DNA of 63,757 nt from an uncultured Alphaproteobacteria bacterium (lineage in GTDB: Bacteria > Pseudomonadota > Alphaproteobacteria > Rs-D84): the NCBI GenBank assembly GCA_944389135.1, contig CALXLG010000006.1, positions 1-63,757 of the forward strand, written 5' to 3'. A model generated the notes under the pieces. The model made no database searches. It saw nothing but the letters and a program-made list of their open reading frames with translations, and was not told the origin of the DNA. The translations under genes were made by a program, and so were the position numbers. This document shows, piece by piece, positions 20,062 to 28,036 of the stretch; positions within the stretch are counted from its first letter, which is position 1; every line of letters begins with the position of its first letter.

Positions 20062-21934
20062 ATTAAAAAACAATAAATGGGACGGTTCGTCCGTATTCTT
20101 GGTTATATTTGCAATAATGTTTGTTGCGATGGTTATCAGGGCGTTTATTATCGGGGGCAGTGCGCCACAGATGTTGCCAAACGGCCAGATAGTTCAGCAA
20201 AATAGACCGATAGAATTGTCTTTCTCTGACGTATTGCGTCGTGCACCAGATATTCAGACAATGGAAATTCGTGGAAATGATGCCAAAGGTACTTTACGTG
20301 ACGGAACAAAATATAACGCAACAATAACCTATGACCCAGAATTGTTATCAAAAATTTCAGAAAACGGTGCAACAATAACTATTGATAACTCAAAATCATG
20401 GGTTGATTATTTAGGAACTTGGGTTCCTATTTTGATGGGCTTGTTCTTTATCTGGTGGATATTTCGTGGTTTTAAAGGCGGGGCAGGTGGTATCAGTCGC
20501 ACACTGGCACAGCAAAACCCAACAAAAATAACAACGGGCAAGACAAAGACTACGTTCAAAGACGTTGCTGGAATTGATTCCGAAAAGCAAGAATTAATGG
20601 AAATAGTAGATTTCTTGAAGAATAAAGAAAAGTTCAAGGAAGTTGGGGCTCGTGTTCCACGTGGTATATTATTGTCGGGTGAACCAGGAACAGGTAAAAC
20701 GTTGTTGGCGCGTGCAATTGCGGGCGAAGCAAACGTTCCATTCTTTGCGGCATCAGGCAGTGATTTTTCAGGTATAATAGTTGGTCTGGGGGTTGCCAAG
20801 ATAAAAGAAATTTTTGAAATGGCAAAGCGCAATTCGCCGTGCATATTGTTCATTGATGAAATAGATGCTATTGGGCAACGTCGCAGCACTCATTCTTATA
20901 ACGACCAAGACCGTGAACAGACGTTAAATCAGTTGCTGATTGAAATGGACGGCTTTTCTAATGAAACGGGCATAATCGTTATCGGTGCAACAAATAGACC
21001 TGATATGTTGGATCCTGCTTTATTAAGACCAGGCCGCTTTGACAGACAGGTATATATTGAATTGCCGGACTTATCAGGACGCCGAGAAATTTTAGATTTG
21101 TATTCCAAGAAAGTAAAAATTGCCCCAGATGTAGATTTACAAGATTTGGCACGTGGCACAACGGGCTTTTCTGGTGCAGACCTAGAAAACTTATTAAATG
21201 AGGCGGCTTTGCATGCTGTACGTGGAGGTCGTAAAGAAATCGCACAGGTTGACGTAGAAGAAGCGCGCGACAAGATTTTAATGGGACCACGTAAAGTTCG
21301 CAAAATGCGCCCGGAAGATATCAAGCTGACCGCATATCACGAAGCTGGACATGCTTTTGTAAGCATAATGTATGCAGACATTACAGATCCTATTCATAAA
21401 GCAACAATAATACCGCGCGGTCGTGCGCTGGGTATGGTTCAGCACTTGCCAATTGATGACAAGGTTTCAATGACAATTGAAGAAGTGAAAGCAAACCTTG
21501 CAATTGCATTGGCGGGGCGTGCGGCCGAGGAAACTTTCTTTGGTATGAATAAGATAACAACTGGTGCAGAAAGTGATATTGCGATGGCAACCCGCTTGGC
21601 GCGTTATTCTATAACAACGGCAGGCTTATCCGCAAAAGTCGGTTTGGCTGCGATAAACCAAGTTAATAATTTTGGCAGCCGCAGTGCGCTGGAAAATGCG
21701 TCTGAGAAAACTGCTGAATTAGTTGATAACGAGGTTAAAGCTTGGTTGGATGTCGCACATGCCGATGCAGTTAAATTGTTATCAAAGAATAAAGAAACTG
21801 TTAAAAAATTAGCAGAAGAATTATTAGCACGTGAAACATTGACCGGGGATGAAATCAAAGAAATTGTTTCGGGTGCAAAAAAGAAAACAACGTCAAAAAA
21901 GACCGTTAAAAAGGTAAAGAAAAATGCAAAATAA
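20021..21934 (+). CDS. ftsH: ATP-dependent zinc metalloprotease FtsH
   Basis: FtsH extracts and degrades membrane and short-lived proteins at the inner membrane. The 637-residue protein has two membrane segments (about 25-44 and 133-149), Walker A GEPGTGKT at 220-227, Walker B ILFIDEIDA and the second region of homology (ATNRPDMLDPALLRPGRFDRQ, shown here as 'ATNRPDMLDPALLRPGRF'). The protease motif is HEAGH at 440-444. The pore loop reads SDFSGIIVGLGV, where FtsH proteins usually have SDFVEMFVGVGA, so the aromatic residue of the F-V-G motif is Ile. AGGA before the ATG at 20021 decides the start. The Lys-rich end overlaps the next gene by 11 nt. Confidence 0.96.
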   Translation: MENKKSRKMNLKNKLKNNKWDGSSVFLVIFAIMFVAMVIRAFIIGGSAPQMLPNGQIVQQNRPIELSFSDVLRRAPDIQTMEIRGNDAKGTLRDGTKYNATITYDPELLSKISENGATITIDNSKSWVDYLGTWVPILMGLFFIWWIFRGFKGGAGGISRTLAQQNPTKITTGKTKTTFKDVAGIDSEKQELMEIVDFLKNKEKFKEVGARVPRGILLSGEPGTGKTLLARAIAGEANVPFFAASGSDFSGIIVGLGVAKIKEIFEMAKRNSPCILFIDEIDAIGQRRSTHSYNDQDREQTLNQLLIEMDGFSNETGIIVIGATNRPDMLDPALLRPGRFDRQVYIELPDLSGRREILDLYSKKVKIAPDVDLQDLARGTTGFSGADLENLLNEAALHAVRGGRKEIAQVDVEEARDKILMGPRKVRKMRPEDIKLTAYHEAGHAFVSIMYADITDPIHKATIIPRGRALGMVQHLPIDDKVSMTIEEVKANLAIALAGRAAEETFFGMNKITTGAESDIAMATRLARYSITTAGLSAKVGLAAINQVNNFGSRSALENASEKTAELVDNEVKAWLDVAHADAVKLLSKNKETVKKLAEELLARETLTGDEIKEIVSGAKKKTTSKKTVKKVKKNAK

Positions 21935-22634
21935 CGAACCTAAATTTGAAGTTTTGCATATGCCACCAGAAAATACGAATTCTGTATTAGTTTCTTGTGG
22001 TGATGATGCTGTTATATTTGACGCATGGGGGCGTGCAGAAGATTGGGAAAAGCTGCTGTCAGATAGAAAGCTAAATTTGTGTGCGATATATTCAACGCAC
22101 GGGCACAGCGACCATATTTCTGCGGCGCCTAGTTTGGCGGAAAAATATAATGTTCCTTGGTACTTAAATTCTGGTGATGAATCTTTAATTATGTGGGGTA
22201 ATGCTTTACTAGATTTTTTTGAAATGCCACATATAAATTCAGACTACAAGAAACCCGAAGACTTGCATGCAGAAGACCGGTACATATTGCCGAATGTTTT
22301 AATGCAGGTTATTGAAACACCAGGCCATTCTGCAGGTGGGGTTTCTTTTTATTTTCCAGATTATAGAGTATTATTAACGGGCGATACGTTATTTCGTGAT
22401 AGTTTTGGCAGATATGATTTACCTGGTGGAAACCCACATCAATTACAACAATCTATATCAAAGTTATATGATATGAAATTTCCTGATGATACATATGTCG
22501 TTCATGGACATGGTGTTGATTCAACAATAGAGATTTTGAAAAAACAAAATCCATATTTTGTACCACATAAATGTTGCTGTGATAACGCAGAAGAACACAA
22601 GTGTTGTTGTCATGGGCATTGTGGTTGTAAATAA
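21924..22634 (+). CDS. metallo-beta-lactamase fold hydrolase with Cys/His-rich tail
   Basis: The 236-residue protein has the glyoxalase-II-like metal site: H59-G-H61-S-D63-H64, ETPGHSAGGVSFY, the GDTLF strand, and a late HGHG. It probably hydrolyses a thioester such as a glutathione adduct, but the substrate is not known. The last 20 residues are unusual: six Cys in two CCC clusters, a CGC end, and His between them (HKCCC, then HKCCCHGHCGCK). That resembles a metal-binding tail and is not part of the hydrolase fold. The gene overlaps ftsH by 11 nt, so tilS-ftsH-this gene form one unit. Confidence 0.85.
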   Translation: MQNNEPKFEVLHMPPENTNSVLVSCGDDAVIFDAWGRAEDWEKLLSDRKLNLCAIYSTHGHSDHISAAPSLAEKYNVPWYLNSGDESLIMWGNALLDFFEMPHINSDYKKPEDLHAEDRYILPNVLMQVIETPGHSAGGVSFYFPDYRVLLTGDTLFRDSFGRYDLPGGNPHQLQQSISKLYDMKFPDDTYVVHGHGVDSTIEILKKQNPYFVPHKCCCDNAEEHKCCCHGHCGCK

Positions 22635-22658
22635 AAATCCGCAAAATGCGGATTTTTT
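22634..22658. terminator. bidirectional terminator before prmC
   Basis: AAATCCGC and GCGGATTT form an 8-bp stem with T runs on both strands. Confidence 0.88.
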
Positions 22659-23427
22659 ATTTTTGAAAAACTAAAACTCTTTCTATGCCAGCCAAATCTT
22701 TTTCAGAACGGACAAATTGCCAACCTTCATTTTCAAAAATTTGCTTTACTGCGCGCCCCATATCAATTCCGATTTCAAGGTATATTTTGCCACCATTTTT
22801 TATCCAGTTTTTTGCGTTTTTTGCAATTGCTTCATATGCGGCCAGCCCGTTGTCCTTTGCGTATAATGCAATGTCTGGGTCGTAATGCGCGCCGTCATTA
22901 ACACGTTTATCGTTTTTTGCGATGTATGGTGGGTTAGAAACAATTATATCAAACGATTGCGGCAGCCCAGATGATTTATAAAAATCTTTGTGTAATATTT
23001 TAATTTTATCGGATATGCCAAGTGCTTTTATGTTCTTTTTAGCAACACGAATTGCACGCCAAGATTTGTCTATTCCAACACCTGTTGCGCCATATATGTT
23101 TTTTACCAGTGCCGATATGATGCAACCTGTGCCAGTGCCGACATCTAATATTCTGATTTTTTTATTTTCGCTGCAGTCAGATATGACGGCAGATACCAGT
23201 GTTTCAGTATCTGGTCGTGGGTCCAGTGTATATTTGTTTGTGTAAAATTTTAATCCATAAAACCACTTTTGATGTATGATTTTAGCGACAGGAACGCCCT
23301 TGCGCAATTGACGGCAGAAAAACCATAATTTTAGTTTAGAAAAATTCTTTGTATTTTCAACGATTACCCGTGCAGCACGTATGCCACCGGCTTTTCTAAG
23401 AGATTCAAAAACTTGATTTATTTCCAT
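22657..23427 (-). CDS. prmC: peptide chain release factor N5-glutamine methyltransferase
   Basis: PrmC methylates the GGQ glutamine of release factors RF1 and RF2. The 256-residue protein has the N-terminal helical domain, RPDTETLV, motif I LDVGTGTGCI and the catalytic NPPY in IIVSNPPYIAKND. The length is slightly under the usual 270-290. The start codon lies 6 nt from a -10 box (23439-23434) that is shared with the divergent M23 gene, and no ribosome binding site is present. Confidence 0.94.
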   Translation of the reverse strand: MEINQVFESLRKAGGIRAARVIVENTKNFSKLKLWFFCRQLRKGVPVAKIIHQKWFYGLKFYTNKYTLDPRPDTETLVSAVISDCSENKKIRILDVGTGTGCIISALVKNIYGATGVGIDKSWRAIRVAKKNIKALGISDKIKILHKDFYKSSGLPQSFDIIVSNPPYIAKNDKRVNDGAHYDPDIALYAKDNGLAAYEAIAKNAKNWIKNGGKIYLEIGIDMGRAVKQIFENEGWQFVRSEKDLAGIERVLVFQK

Positions 23428-23462
23428 AAAGCCATTATAATCGCACTTATGAAAAAAGCAAA
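23413..23462. promoter_or_regulatory. divergent promoters sharing a palindromic -10 (prmC / M23 gene)
   Basis: The self-complementary ATTATAAT (23434-23441) serves as -10 on both strands. Plus: TTGATT (23413-23418), 17 bp, TATAAT, then 7 nt to the ATG at 23449. Minus: TTGCTT (23461-23456), 16 bp, TATAAT, then 6 nt to the prmC ATG. Only 21 bp separate the start codons, so both mRNAs should be leaderless and initiation at one should block the other. Confidence 0.65.
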
Positions 23463-24705
23463 AGATATTCTAACTTCAAATAATGTAGTGCGCGCAGTTC
23501 TTGGGTTGGCGATATTGTTGACATTGATAGCTGTTGCGTTGGTTGTGTCTCGTCATATTGGTGGGGGGCGTGGGTATTCTGAAAACGTTTATAAATCGTT
23601 GGTAACAGTTGAATCTGGGGATACTTTATCAAAATTACTTTTGGCGCAGGGTTTTACTAATAATGATGTTTTACAGATTGCAAAAGTTTTAAAGTCAGAT
23701 GCAGATATAACAAGCTTGCGTGCAGATAATGATAAAATAGAATTTGTTCGTACAGATGAAAATTCGCCTGTATCCAAGATTGTAATAATACCGTCCCCAT
23801 GGCGTCAGGTTGAACTGACTTGTGGTGATGCGGGACAGTGGCAATGCAAGACAGTAGATATAGAACGTGATACCAGGGTTGTATATCGTGCAGGTGAAAT
23901 ACTGGACGGTGATAGTTTTTATTTAGCAGGTATGCGTGCAGGCATACCTGCAGGGATATTGGCAGAAGTTTATGATTTGTTAGCGTTTGAAATGGACTTT
24001 GAACGTGATGTACGCGCTGGTCAGAAATTTTCTGTGCTGTATGAAGAGAATTTTTCAAATGGTAAGAAGATAGATAATGGTCGCGTCTTGGCAGTAGAAT
24101 TTGAGGCCTTGCGTGGTAATGTAAAAATGTACAGGTTTAAAAAGTCAGACGGTAAGACGGGGTATTATGACGAGAATGGAAACGGGGCTATAAAATCATT
24201 AAAACGTACGCCGATTAATAATGCCAAGGTTACCAGCAGCTTTTCAAATAGCCGCAAGCATCCTGTTCTTGGTTATACTCGTGCGCATAAGGGGGTTGAC
24301 TTCCGCGCATCGACAGGTACGCCAATTCCAGCCGCCGGTGCAGGTCGTGTAGTTGCACGCAGCTATAATAGGGGACATGGTAATTATGTAAAAATTAGAC
24401 ATAACGGTTCTTATGAAACACTTTATGCACATATGTCTAGATTTGCTAAAGGTGTTGTTGTTGGTACAACTGTAAAGCAGGGGCAGACAATTGGTTATGT
24501 CGGTTCAACAGGATTGTCAACAGGGCCGCACTTGCATTATGAAATTATAAAAGACGGCAAGCATGTAAACCCAATGACTGTAAAATTGCCGGCTATAAAT
24601 AATTTGGACAAGGAAGACAAAAAGAAATTCTTAGAATACAGAAAGGCCTTGGATAAGGGTATGGAGCAACTGTCAAAGAACCCAAATTGGTTTATACAGT
24701 TATAG
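23449..24705 (+). CDS. M23 peptidoglycan endopeptidase, MepM-like
   Basis: The 418-residue protein cuts peptidoglycan peptide links in the periplasm. After a membrane anchor (about 15-35) comes an OapA/LysM-like segment (VESGDTLSKLLLAQGF), a middle domain, and the LytM/M23 catalytic domain from about residue 285. Zinc ligands are visible in HKGVDF and HLHYEI, with the usual GNYVKIRHNG and STGPHLHYE surroundings. The layout is that of MepM/YebA. The ATG at 23449 fits both the anchor and the promoter; a longer frame upstream lacks support. Confidence 0.9.
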   Translation: MKKAKDILTSNNVVRAVLGLAILLTLIAVALVVSRHIGGGRGYSENVYKSLVTVESGDTLSKLLLAQGFTNNDVLQIAKVLKSDADITSLRADNDKIEFVRTDENSPVSKIVIIPSPWRQVELTCGDAGQWQCKTVDIERDTRVVYRAGEILDGDSFYLAGMRAGIPAGILAEVYDLLAFEMDFERDVRAGQKFSVLYEENFSNGKKIDNGRVLAVEFEALRGNVKMYRFKKSDGKTGYYDENGNGAIKSLKRTPINNAKVTSSFSNSRKHPVLGYTRAHKGVDFRASTGTPIPAAGAGRVVARSYNRGHGNYVKIRHNGSYETLYAHMSRFAKGVVVGTTVKQGQTIGYVGSTGLSTGPHLHYEIIKDGKHVNPMTVKLPAINNLDKEDKKKFLEYRKALDKGMEQLSKNPNWFIQL

Positions 24706-24732
24706 AAATCTGGCATATGCCAGATTTTTTAT
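24706..24732 (+). terminator. terminator of the M23 gene
   Basis: A perfect palindrome, AAATCTGGCAT and its complement, is followed by a T run. Confidence 0.9.
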
Positions 24733-24767
24733 TGTCAAAAGAATTATTTTTTAGGAATATAAAACTA

Positions 24768-24795
24768 TTGACAAATATATTTTACGTGTTAATAT
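24768..24795 (+). promoter_or_regulatory. promoter of the small Cys-rich gene
   Basis: TTGACA (24768-24773), 16 bp and TAATAT (24790-24795) precede the gene at 24830. Confidence 0.6.
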
Positions 24796-24829
24796 TTTCC
24801 TCGGTAAAATAAAAACAAAAGGATTTTAT

Positions 24830-25021
24830 ATGTCATATTGTGTAATTTGTTCTAATAAGGACACTTGTGGAAATTGTACTTATACAGGTAATTGCGCTGT
24901 AAAAGAATTAAAGGCAAGAGAAGCAAAATTTGCATTAGAAAATGCAACAACATCTACTTTTAATCCTTTTCAACGCGGTAATGGTTGTATATTGGAAACA
25001 ATGAAACAGAAAGTTCGTTAA
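24830..25021 (+). CDS. small Cys-rich protein, possible zinc-binding
   Basis: The 63-residue protein has Cys at 4, 7, 13, 16, 22 and 53; the first four make two CxxC pairs (CVIC and CGNC) that could hold a zinc ion. The rest is helical and basic. I recognise no family. It has its own promoter, a good AAAGGA before the ATG and its own terminator, which supports real expression of a single-gene unit. Confidence 0.7.
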   Translation: MSYCVICSNKDTCGNCTYTGNCAVKELKAREAKFALENATTSTFNPFQRGNGCILETMKQKVR

Positions 25022-25039
25022 TTAGTAGCTTATGTTTGA

Positions 25040-25073
25040 AAAGCGGTGCTTATGCGCCGCTTTGTTCTTTTTT
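25040..25073 (+). terminator. terminator of the small Cys-rich gene
   Basis: AAAGCGG and CCGCTTT are followed by a T-rich stretch. The hairpin overlaps the 3' end of ogt on the other strand. Confidence 0.7.
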
Positions 25074-25355
25074 TAATAGACGTATTTTTTCTTTAATGCC
25101 GCCTTTTGCAGAATAGCCACCTATATTTCCATCGCTACGAATAACCCTGTGGCATGGAATTATTGGGGGCAGCGGGTTTTTACTGATTGCATTTGCAACC
25201 GCCCGAACAGCGTTTGGGTGTCCTGCCATTTTGGCGACTTGTGCATAAGTTCTTGTCTCACCATATGGAATTTTTAATAGTGCTTGCCAAACATCGTGCT
25301 GAAAGGCAGTGCCAGGTAAATTGTCTATATCTGTGTCGGTTATTTTACTTTGCAT
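25050..25355 (-). CDS. ogt: methylated-DNA-cysteine methyltransferase, catalytic domain only
   Basis: The 101-residue protein carries the active-site IPCHRVI and the DNA-binding helix of O6-alkylguanine alkyltransferases (VWQALLKIPYGETRTYAQVAK, seen as PYGETRTYAQVA). It lacks the usual N-terminal domain of Ogt/Ada proteins and so is close to the ATL/MGMT core, but it keeps the acceptor Cys and can probably still remove alkyl groups. It overlaps the tfoX-like gene by 11 nt, so the two are one operon. Confidence 0.88.
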   Translation of the reverse strand: MQSKITDTDIDNLPGTAFQHDVWQALLKIPYGETRTYAQVAKMAGHPNAVRAVANAISKNPLPPIIPCHRVIRSDGNIGGYSAKGGIKEKIRLLKKEQSGA

Positions 25356-25686
25356 TTTTGCGTTTCTTCTTTTTTGGTACAGGCAGTATTTTTGCTAATA
25401 ATTGTACCATTTCAATAGATAAATCTGAATTTTCTATATCCAAAATATAATGTGGGCGCGCACATTTGAAAGGGACGCCAATATCTGGGATAACATTATG
25501 TTGGTTAAATAAAGCGGTTGTTTCTGGTATTTGCTTTACATAAACTGTATCATCGCATATAAGTAAGACAGGTTTCTGATTACAAAACAACATATAATCA
25601 CCGAACATTTTACGATAAGTTATATCGTCAGATGCGCTGATTACTTGGTCATAAACGAAATCCATAAAATCTTTACTTGAAGCCAT
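25345..25686 (-). CDS. TfoX N-terminal domain protein
   Basis: The 113-residue protein matches the TfoX/Sxy N-terminal domain (SASDDITYRKMFGDYMLFCNQKPVLLICDD, seen as YRKMFGDYMLF and KPVLLICDD). It lacks the C-terminal domain of full TfoX competence regulators. The tail is Lys-rich. It comes before ogt and overlaps it by 11 nt. Single-domain versions are widespread and of unknown role; a link to DNA uptake with comM is only a guess. Confidence 0.82.
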   Translation of the reverse strand: MASSKDFMDFVYDQVISASDDITYRKMFGDYMLFCNQKPVLLICDDTVYVKQIPETTALFNQHNVIPDIGVPFKCARPHYILDIENSDLSIEMVQLLAKILPVPKKKKRKNAK

Positions 25687-25731
25687 ATATTTAGAATATC
25701 AAAGTTAATAAAAGTTATCAATTACATATAA

Positions 25732-26058
25732 TTATGAAAGTTTAATTTTTATTCCGACAACACCTTTATCAAGTTGGCGATGAATTGGATAGAATGTTTC
25801 CATTATATCTAAAGCTTCTTTAACAGAACTGAAACCGGCATCAGTTGGTTTAATTATTGTAAAAAGGTTTTTAAAAGTATCTGATAAGATGAGACCTGTT
25901 ACAGTCATAATAATTGACTTTTCTTTATTAATGAATTCTAATCTATCCCCAATTTTAATTTGCTGGAAAGGTAATGTATATAAGCGCAGTTCAACTGTTT
26001 TTTGACCGCTTTTTATAAGATTAAAATATTTCTCTTTTATTGTGATTTTATGTATCAT
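25732..26058 (-). CDS. ASCH-domain protein
   Basis: The 108-residue protein fits the ASCH fold, a small RNA-binding beta-barrel related to PUA: KITIKEKYFNLIKSGQKTVELRLY (seen as IKSGQKTVELRL) and IGDRLEFINKEKSIIMTVTG. The E-x-R after the G-x-K loop is the family signature. Function is probably RNA-related but unknown. TTGTAA (26093-26088), 17 bp and TATGAT (26070-26065) end 6 nt before the ATG, and no ribosome binding site exists, so the mRNA is probably leaderless. Confidence 0.8.
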   Translation of the reverse strand: MIHKITIKEKYFNLIKSGQKTVELRLYTLPFQQIKIGDRLEFINKEKSIIMTVTGLILSDTFKNLFTIIKPTDAGFSSVKEALDIMETFYPIHRQLDKGVVGIKIKLS

Positions 26059-26064
26059 GGCAAT

Positions 26065-26093
26065 ATCATAAAACTAAAAAATACGTTTTACAA
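26065..26093 (-). promoter_or_regulatory. ASCH gene promoter, leaderless type
   Basis: TTGTAA, a 17-bp spacer and TATGAT on the minus strand end six bases before the ATG. Confidence 0.6.
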
Positions 26094-26129
26094 ATAAAAA
26101 AACAAAACCACTCGTAAAAGGTAGTTTTG
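26094..26129 (-). terminator. intrinsic terminator of a minus-strand RNA
   Basis: CAAAACTAC and GTGGTTTTG pair over 9 bp on the minus strand and a run of seven T follows. No coding gene ends here; the upstream RNA at 26130-26265 is the candidate. Confidence 0.8.
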
Positions 26130-26265
26130 TATTCTGGCGCGCCCAGAAGATTCCCTTGGACAATATTGTCCTGCGGGGCATTCGTAACGTTTCGCCTGTG
26201 CTGACGCTTGGCTCAACTACTCATTGTCGAACCCTCTGTTTCGGGTTAAATCCTTGGGCTTGCAA
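26130..26265 (-). ncRNA. possible structured RNA beside tRNA-Arg (family unknown)
   Basis: This stretch holds no gene but several hairpins: AACCC/GGGTT (minus), a perfect palindrome GGACAATATTGTCC (26158-26171), and a partial copy of the tRNA-Arg 3' end. That copy, TTCTGGCGCGCCCAGAAG at 26132-26149, is identical to 26299-26316, and a near-copy of the next few bases follows. It ends in a strong terminator. No tmRNA tag, RNase P or SRP motif is visible. It may be an independent RNA or a degenerate duplication of the tRNA locus. Confidence 0.35.
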
Positions 26266-26294
26266 CAAAATTAAAACCAGCACAAAGCCGGTTT
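26266..26294 (-). terminator. tRNA-Arg terminator
   Basis: AAACCGGC, a five-base loop and GCTGGTTT are followed by a T-rich stretch on the minus strand. Confidence 0.75.
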
Positions 26295-26301
26295 GAATTT
26301 C

Positions 26302-26378
26302 TGGCGCGCCCAGAAGGATTCGAACCCTCAACCTTCTGATCCGTAGTCAGATGCTCTATCCAATTGAGCCATGGGCGC
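26302..26378 (-). tRNA. tRNA-Arg (ACG)
   Basis: The 77-nt gene folds as a cloverleaf on the minus strand. Acceptor arms GCGCCCA and TGGGCGC pair, the anticodon loop is CTACGGA (ACG, which needs A34 deamination to read CGN), the T-loop is TTCGAAT, and CCA is encoded. Confidence 0.97.
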
Positions 26379-26435
26379 AACGTTCGTTTATTTTATACTT
26401 TTTTATCACAATTGCAAGTAAAATTATACACTTTT

Positions 26436-27026
26436 TTATCTGCCTTTTCTACCGTCTTTTTCAACCGCATGATAAAACATATTAAAATGTTTGCGGCATA
26501 CCGATTTATAATTGCTGTCGCCAACTGCGATTTGTGCGCCTTCTCGTACAACATTCCCAGCGGAATCAAAACGTAGATGATGTGTTGCCAAGTGCATACA
26601 ACCAGAAATTTGACAGGTTGATTCCATACGATGTAATTTTGCACCAACTTCTACTAATCTGCGCGATGCTGGAAATATGTGCTCATTACTATCAACCATT
26701 AACCCATAGCACATTATTATTATTGGTTTGCTGTCGGCAATGCGAACCAGTGTATCTATGTCTTCTGGGCTAAAAAACTGAATTTCATCAATTAAAACCA
26801 TTTTTGTATCTGGGGCAGGACTCCAACCTTGTAAAGAAGAAAGGACTTTGGCATCAGCAGATATGCCAACGCGAGAATTTACTTTATCTTCACTAAAACG
26901 GTTGTCTATTTTAGGTTTTATTATCTCGGTTTTATTTCCGTTTTTGTTTTGGTTATAAGCGTTTATTACAAGTTGGGCTGTTTTAGAGCACCCCATAGTT
27001 CCGTAATGAAAGTGTAAATTTGCCAT
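26436..27026 (-). CDS. tdk: thymidine kinase
   Basis: Tdk phosphorylates thymidine for salvage into dTTP. The 196-residue protein has the P-loop HYGTMGCSKTAQ (where many Tdks have GPMFSGKT), the Walker-B-like VLIDEIQFF, the lasso FPASRRLVEVGAKLHRMESTC region and the late CRKHF motif. The P-loop variant GTMGCSKT occurs in a bacterial subgroup. It lies 13 bp downstream of htpX on the same strand and is probably cotranscribed. A dcd homologue at 33735 supplies the same pyrimidine pool. Confidence 0.92.
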   Translation of the reverse strand: MANLHFHYGTMGCSKTAQLVINAYNQNKNGNKTEIIKPKIDNRFSEDKVNSRVGISADAKVLSSLQGWSPAPDTKMVLIDEIQFFSPEDIDTLVRIADSKPIIIMCYGLMVDSNEHIFPASRRLVEVGAKLHRMESTCQISGCMHLATHHLRFDSAGNVVREGAQIAVGDSNYKSVCRKHFNMFYHAVEKDGRKGR

Positions 27027-27039
27027 TTTTTGTACCTCA

Positions 27040-27969
27040 TTAAGACATAGATTCTAATCTTTTTATACGTTCTTCTACAGGCGGATGTGTTGCCATAAGC
27101 GAGCTAATAAATTCTCGTGGCCCCCCAGGGTAAGCAATGCAAACAGCCGCCATTGATTTTACTTTATCTAAACATTCCACGCGGGAATCTGTAGTTATTT
27201 TTCTAAGTGCGTTTGCCAGCGCTTTGGGGTTGCGTGTTATTTGTGCGCCGGTTGCGTCGGCGGCATATTCACGGTTTCTTGATACAGCCATACGTAAAAT
27301 TGGTGTAATTATCCAATTAAATACCATAAACGCCAGCCATACCATCAGCAAAATTGCAGCGCTGTTTTTGTTATCATCTCTATTACCACCGCCATAAATA
27401 GCAGTGCGTAAAATGACATCGGCCGCAAAAACGGTTACGCCGACACCGGTTATTAATAACATATCTAGTCTTATATCACGATTGCCAATATGCGCCATTT
27501 CGTGTGCAATTACGCCTTCTAGTTCTAGTCTGTCTAGCTTTTTTATTATACCGCGTGTTAAAGCGACAGAGGCGTCTTTTGGGGTTCTGCCGGTTGCAAA
27601 GGCATTCATAGAATCGTCATCAATGATATATACACGTGGGCAAGGTAGCCCTGCTGCAAGAGCAACATTTTCAACGGCCCTAAATATCTCTTTGTTTTTA
27701 GGGTCTTCGTTTGATATTTCGTGTGCGTGCGCAGAATTTAGCATCATAGAATCACCAAATGCCCACGATATAAGCAACCATACCGCACATGCAATAAATG
27801 TAGGAATTGCCACACCAACTGTTGTGCTAAAAGCTTGGTCTGCGGGTACAACTATCCAAGTGAATAAAAATATAAGCAAAATGAAAATAATCGGGAAAGA
27901 AATGACCAGCAATAAAGTCTTTATATTATTGCTGCGAATATGGTCATAAACTGTTTTGATTTGCTTCAT
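27040..27969 (-). CDS. htpX: HtpX-type membrane zinc metalloprotease
   Basis: HtpX degrades misfolded inner-membrane proteins in envelope stress. The 309-residue protein has two N-terminal membrane segments, the zinc motif HEMAH in LEGVIAHEMAHIGNRDIR, a second helix pair, and the third ligand in NREYAADATGAQITRNP. AGGAA precedes the ATG. Its common partner lemA is here, but apart, at 45393. The gene is divergent from the barrel gene at 28037. Confidence 0.94.
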   Translation of the reverse strand: MKQIKTVYDHIRSNNIKTLLLVISFPIIFILLIFLFTWIVVPADQAFSTTVGVAIPTFIACAVWLLISWAFGDSMMLNSAHAHEISNEDPKNKEIFRAVENVALAAGLPCPRVYIIDDDSMNAFATGRTPKDASVALTRGIIKKLDRLELEGVIAHEMAHIGNRDIRLDMLLITGVGVTVFAADVILRTAIYGGGNRDDNKNSAAILLMVWLAFMVFNWIITPILRMAVSRNREYAADATGAQITRNPKALANALRKITTDSRVECLDKVKSMAAVCIAYPGGPREFISSLMATHPPVEERIKRLESMS

Positions 27970-28036
27970 AGTAAATGGTTCCTGTTAAAAAAATGCTTTT
28001 CGCCTTTTATTATAAACAAAAACATTAAGGCGAGTC

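Noticed and set aside
26094-26300. tmRNA (possibly two-piece) or RNase P RNA
   Set aside because: No tag sequence, no RNase P GAGGAAAGTCC motif and no paired tRNA-like domain could be found; only the tRNA-Arg 3' end is repeated.
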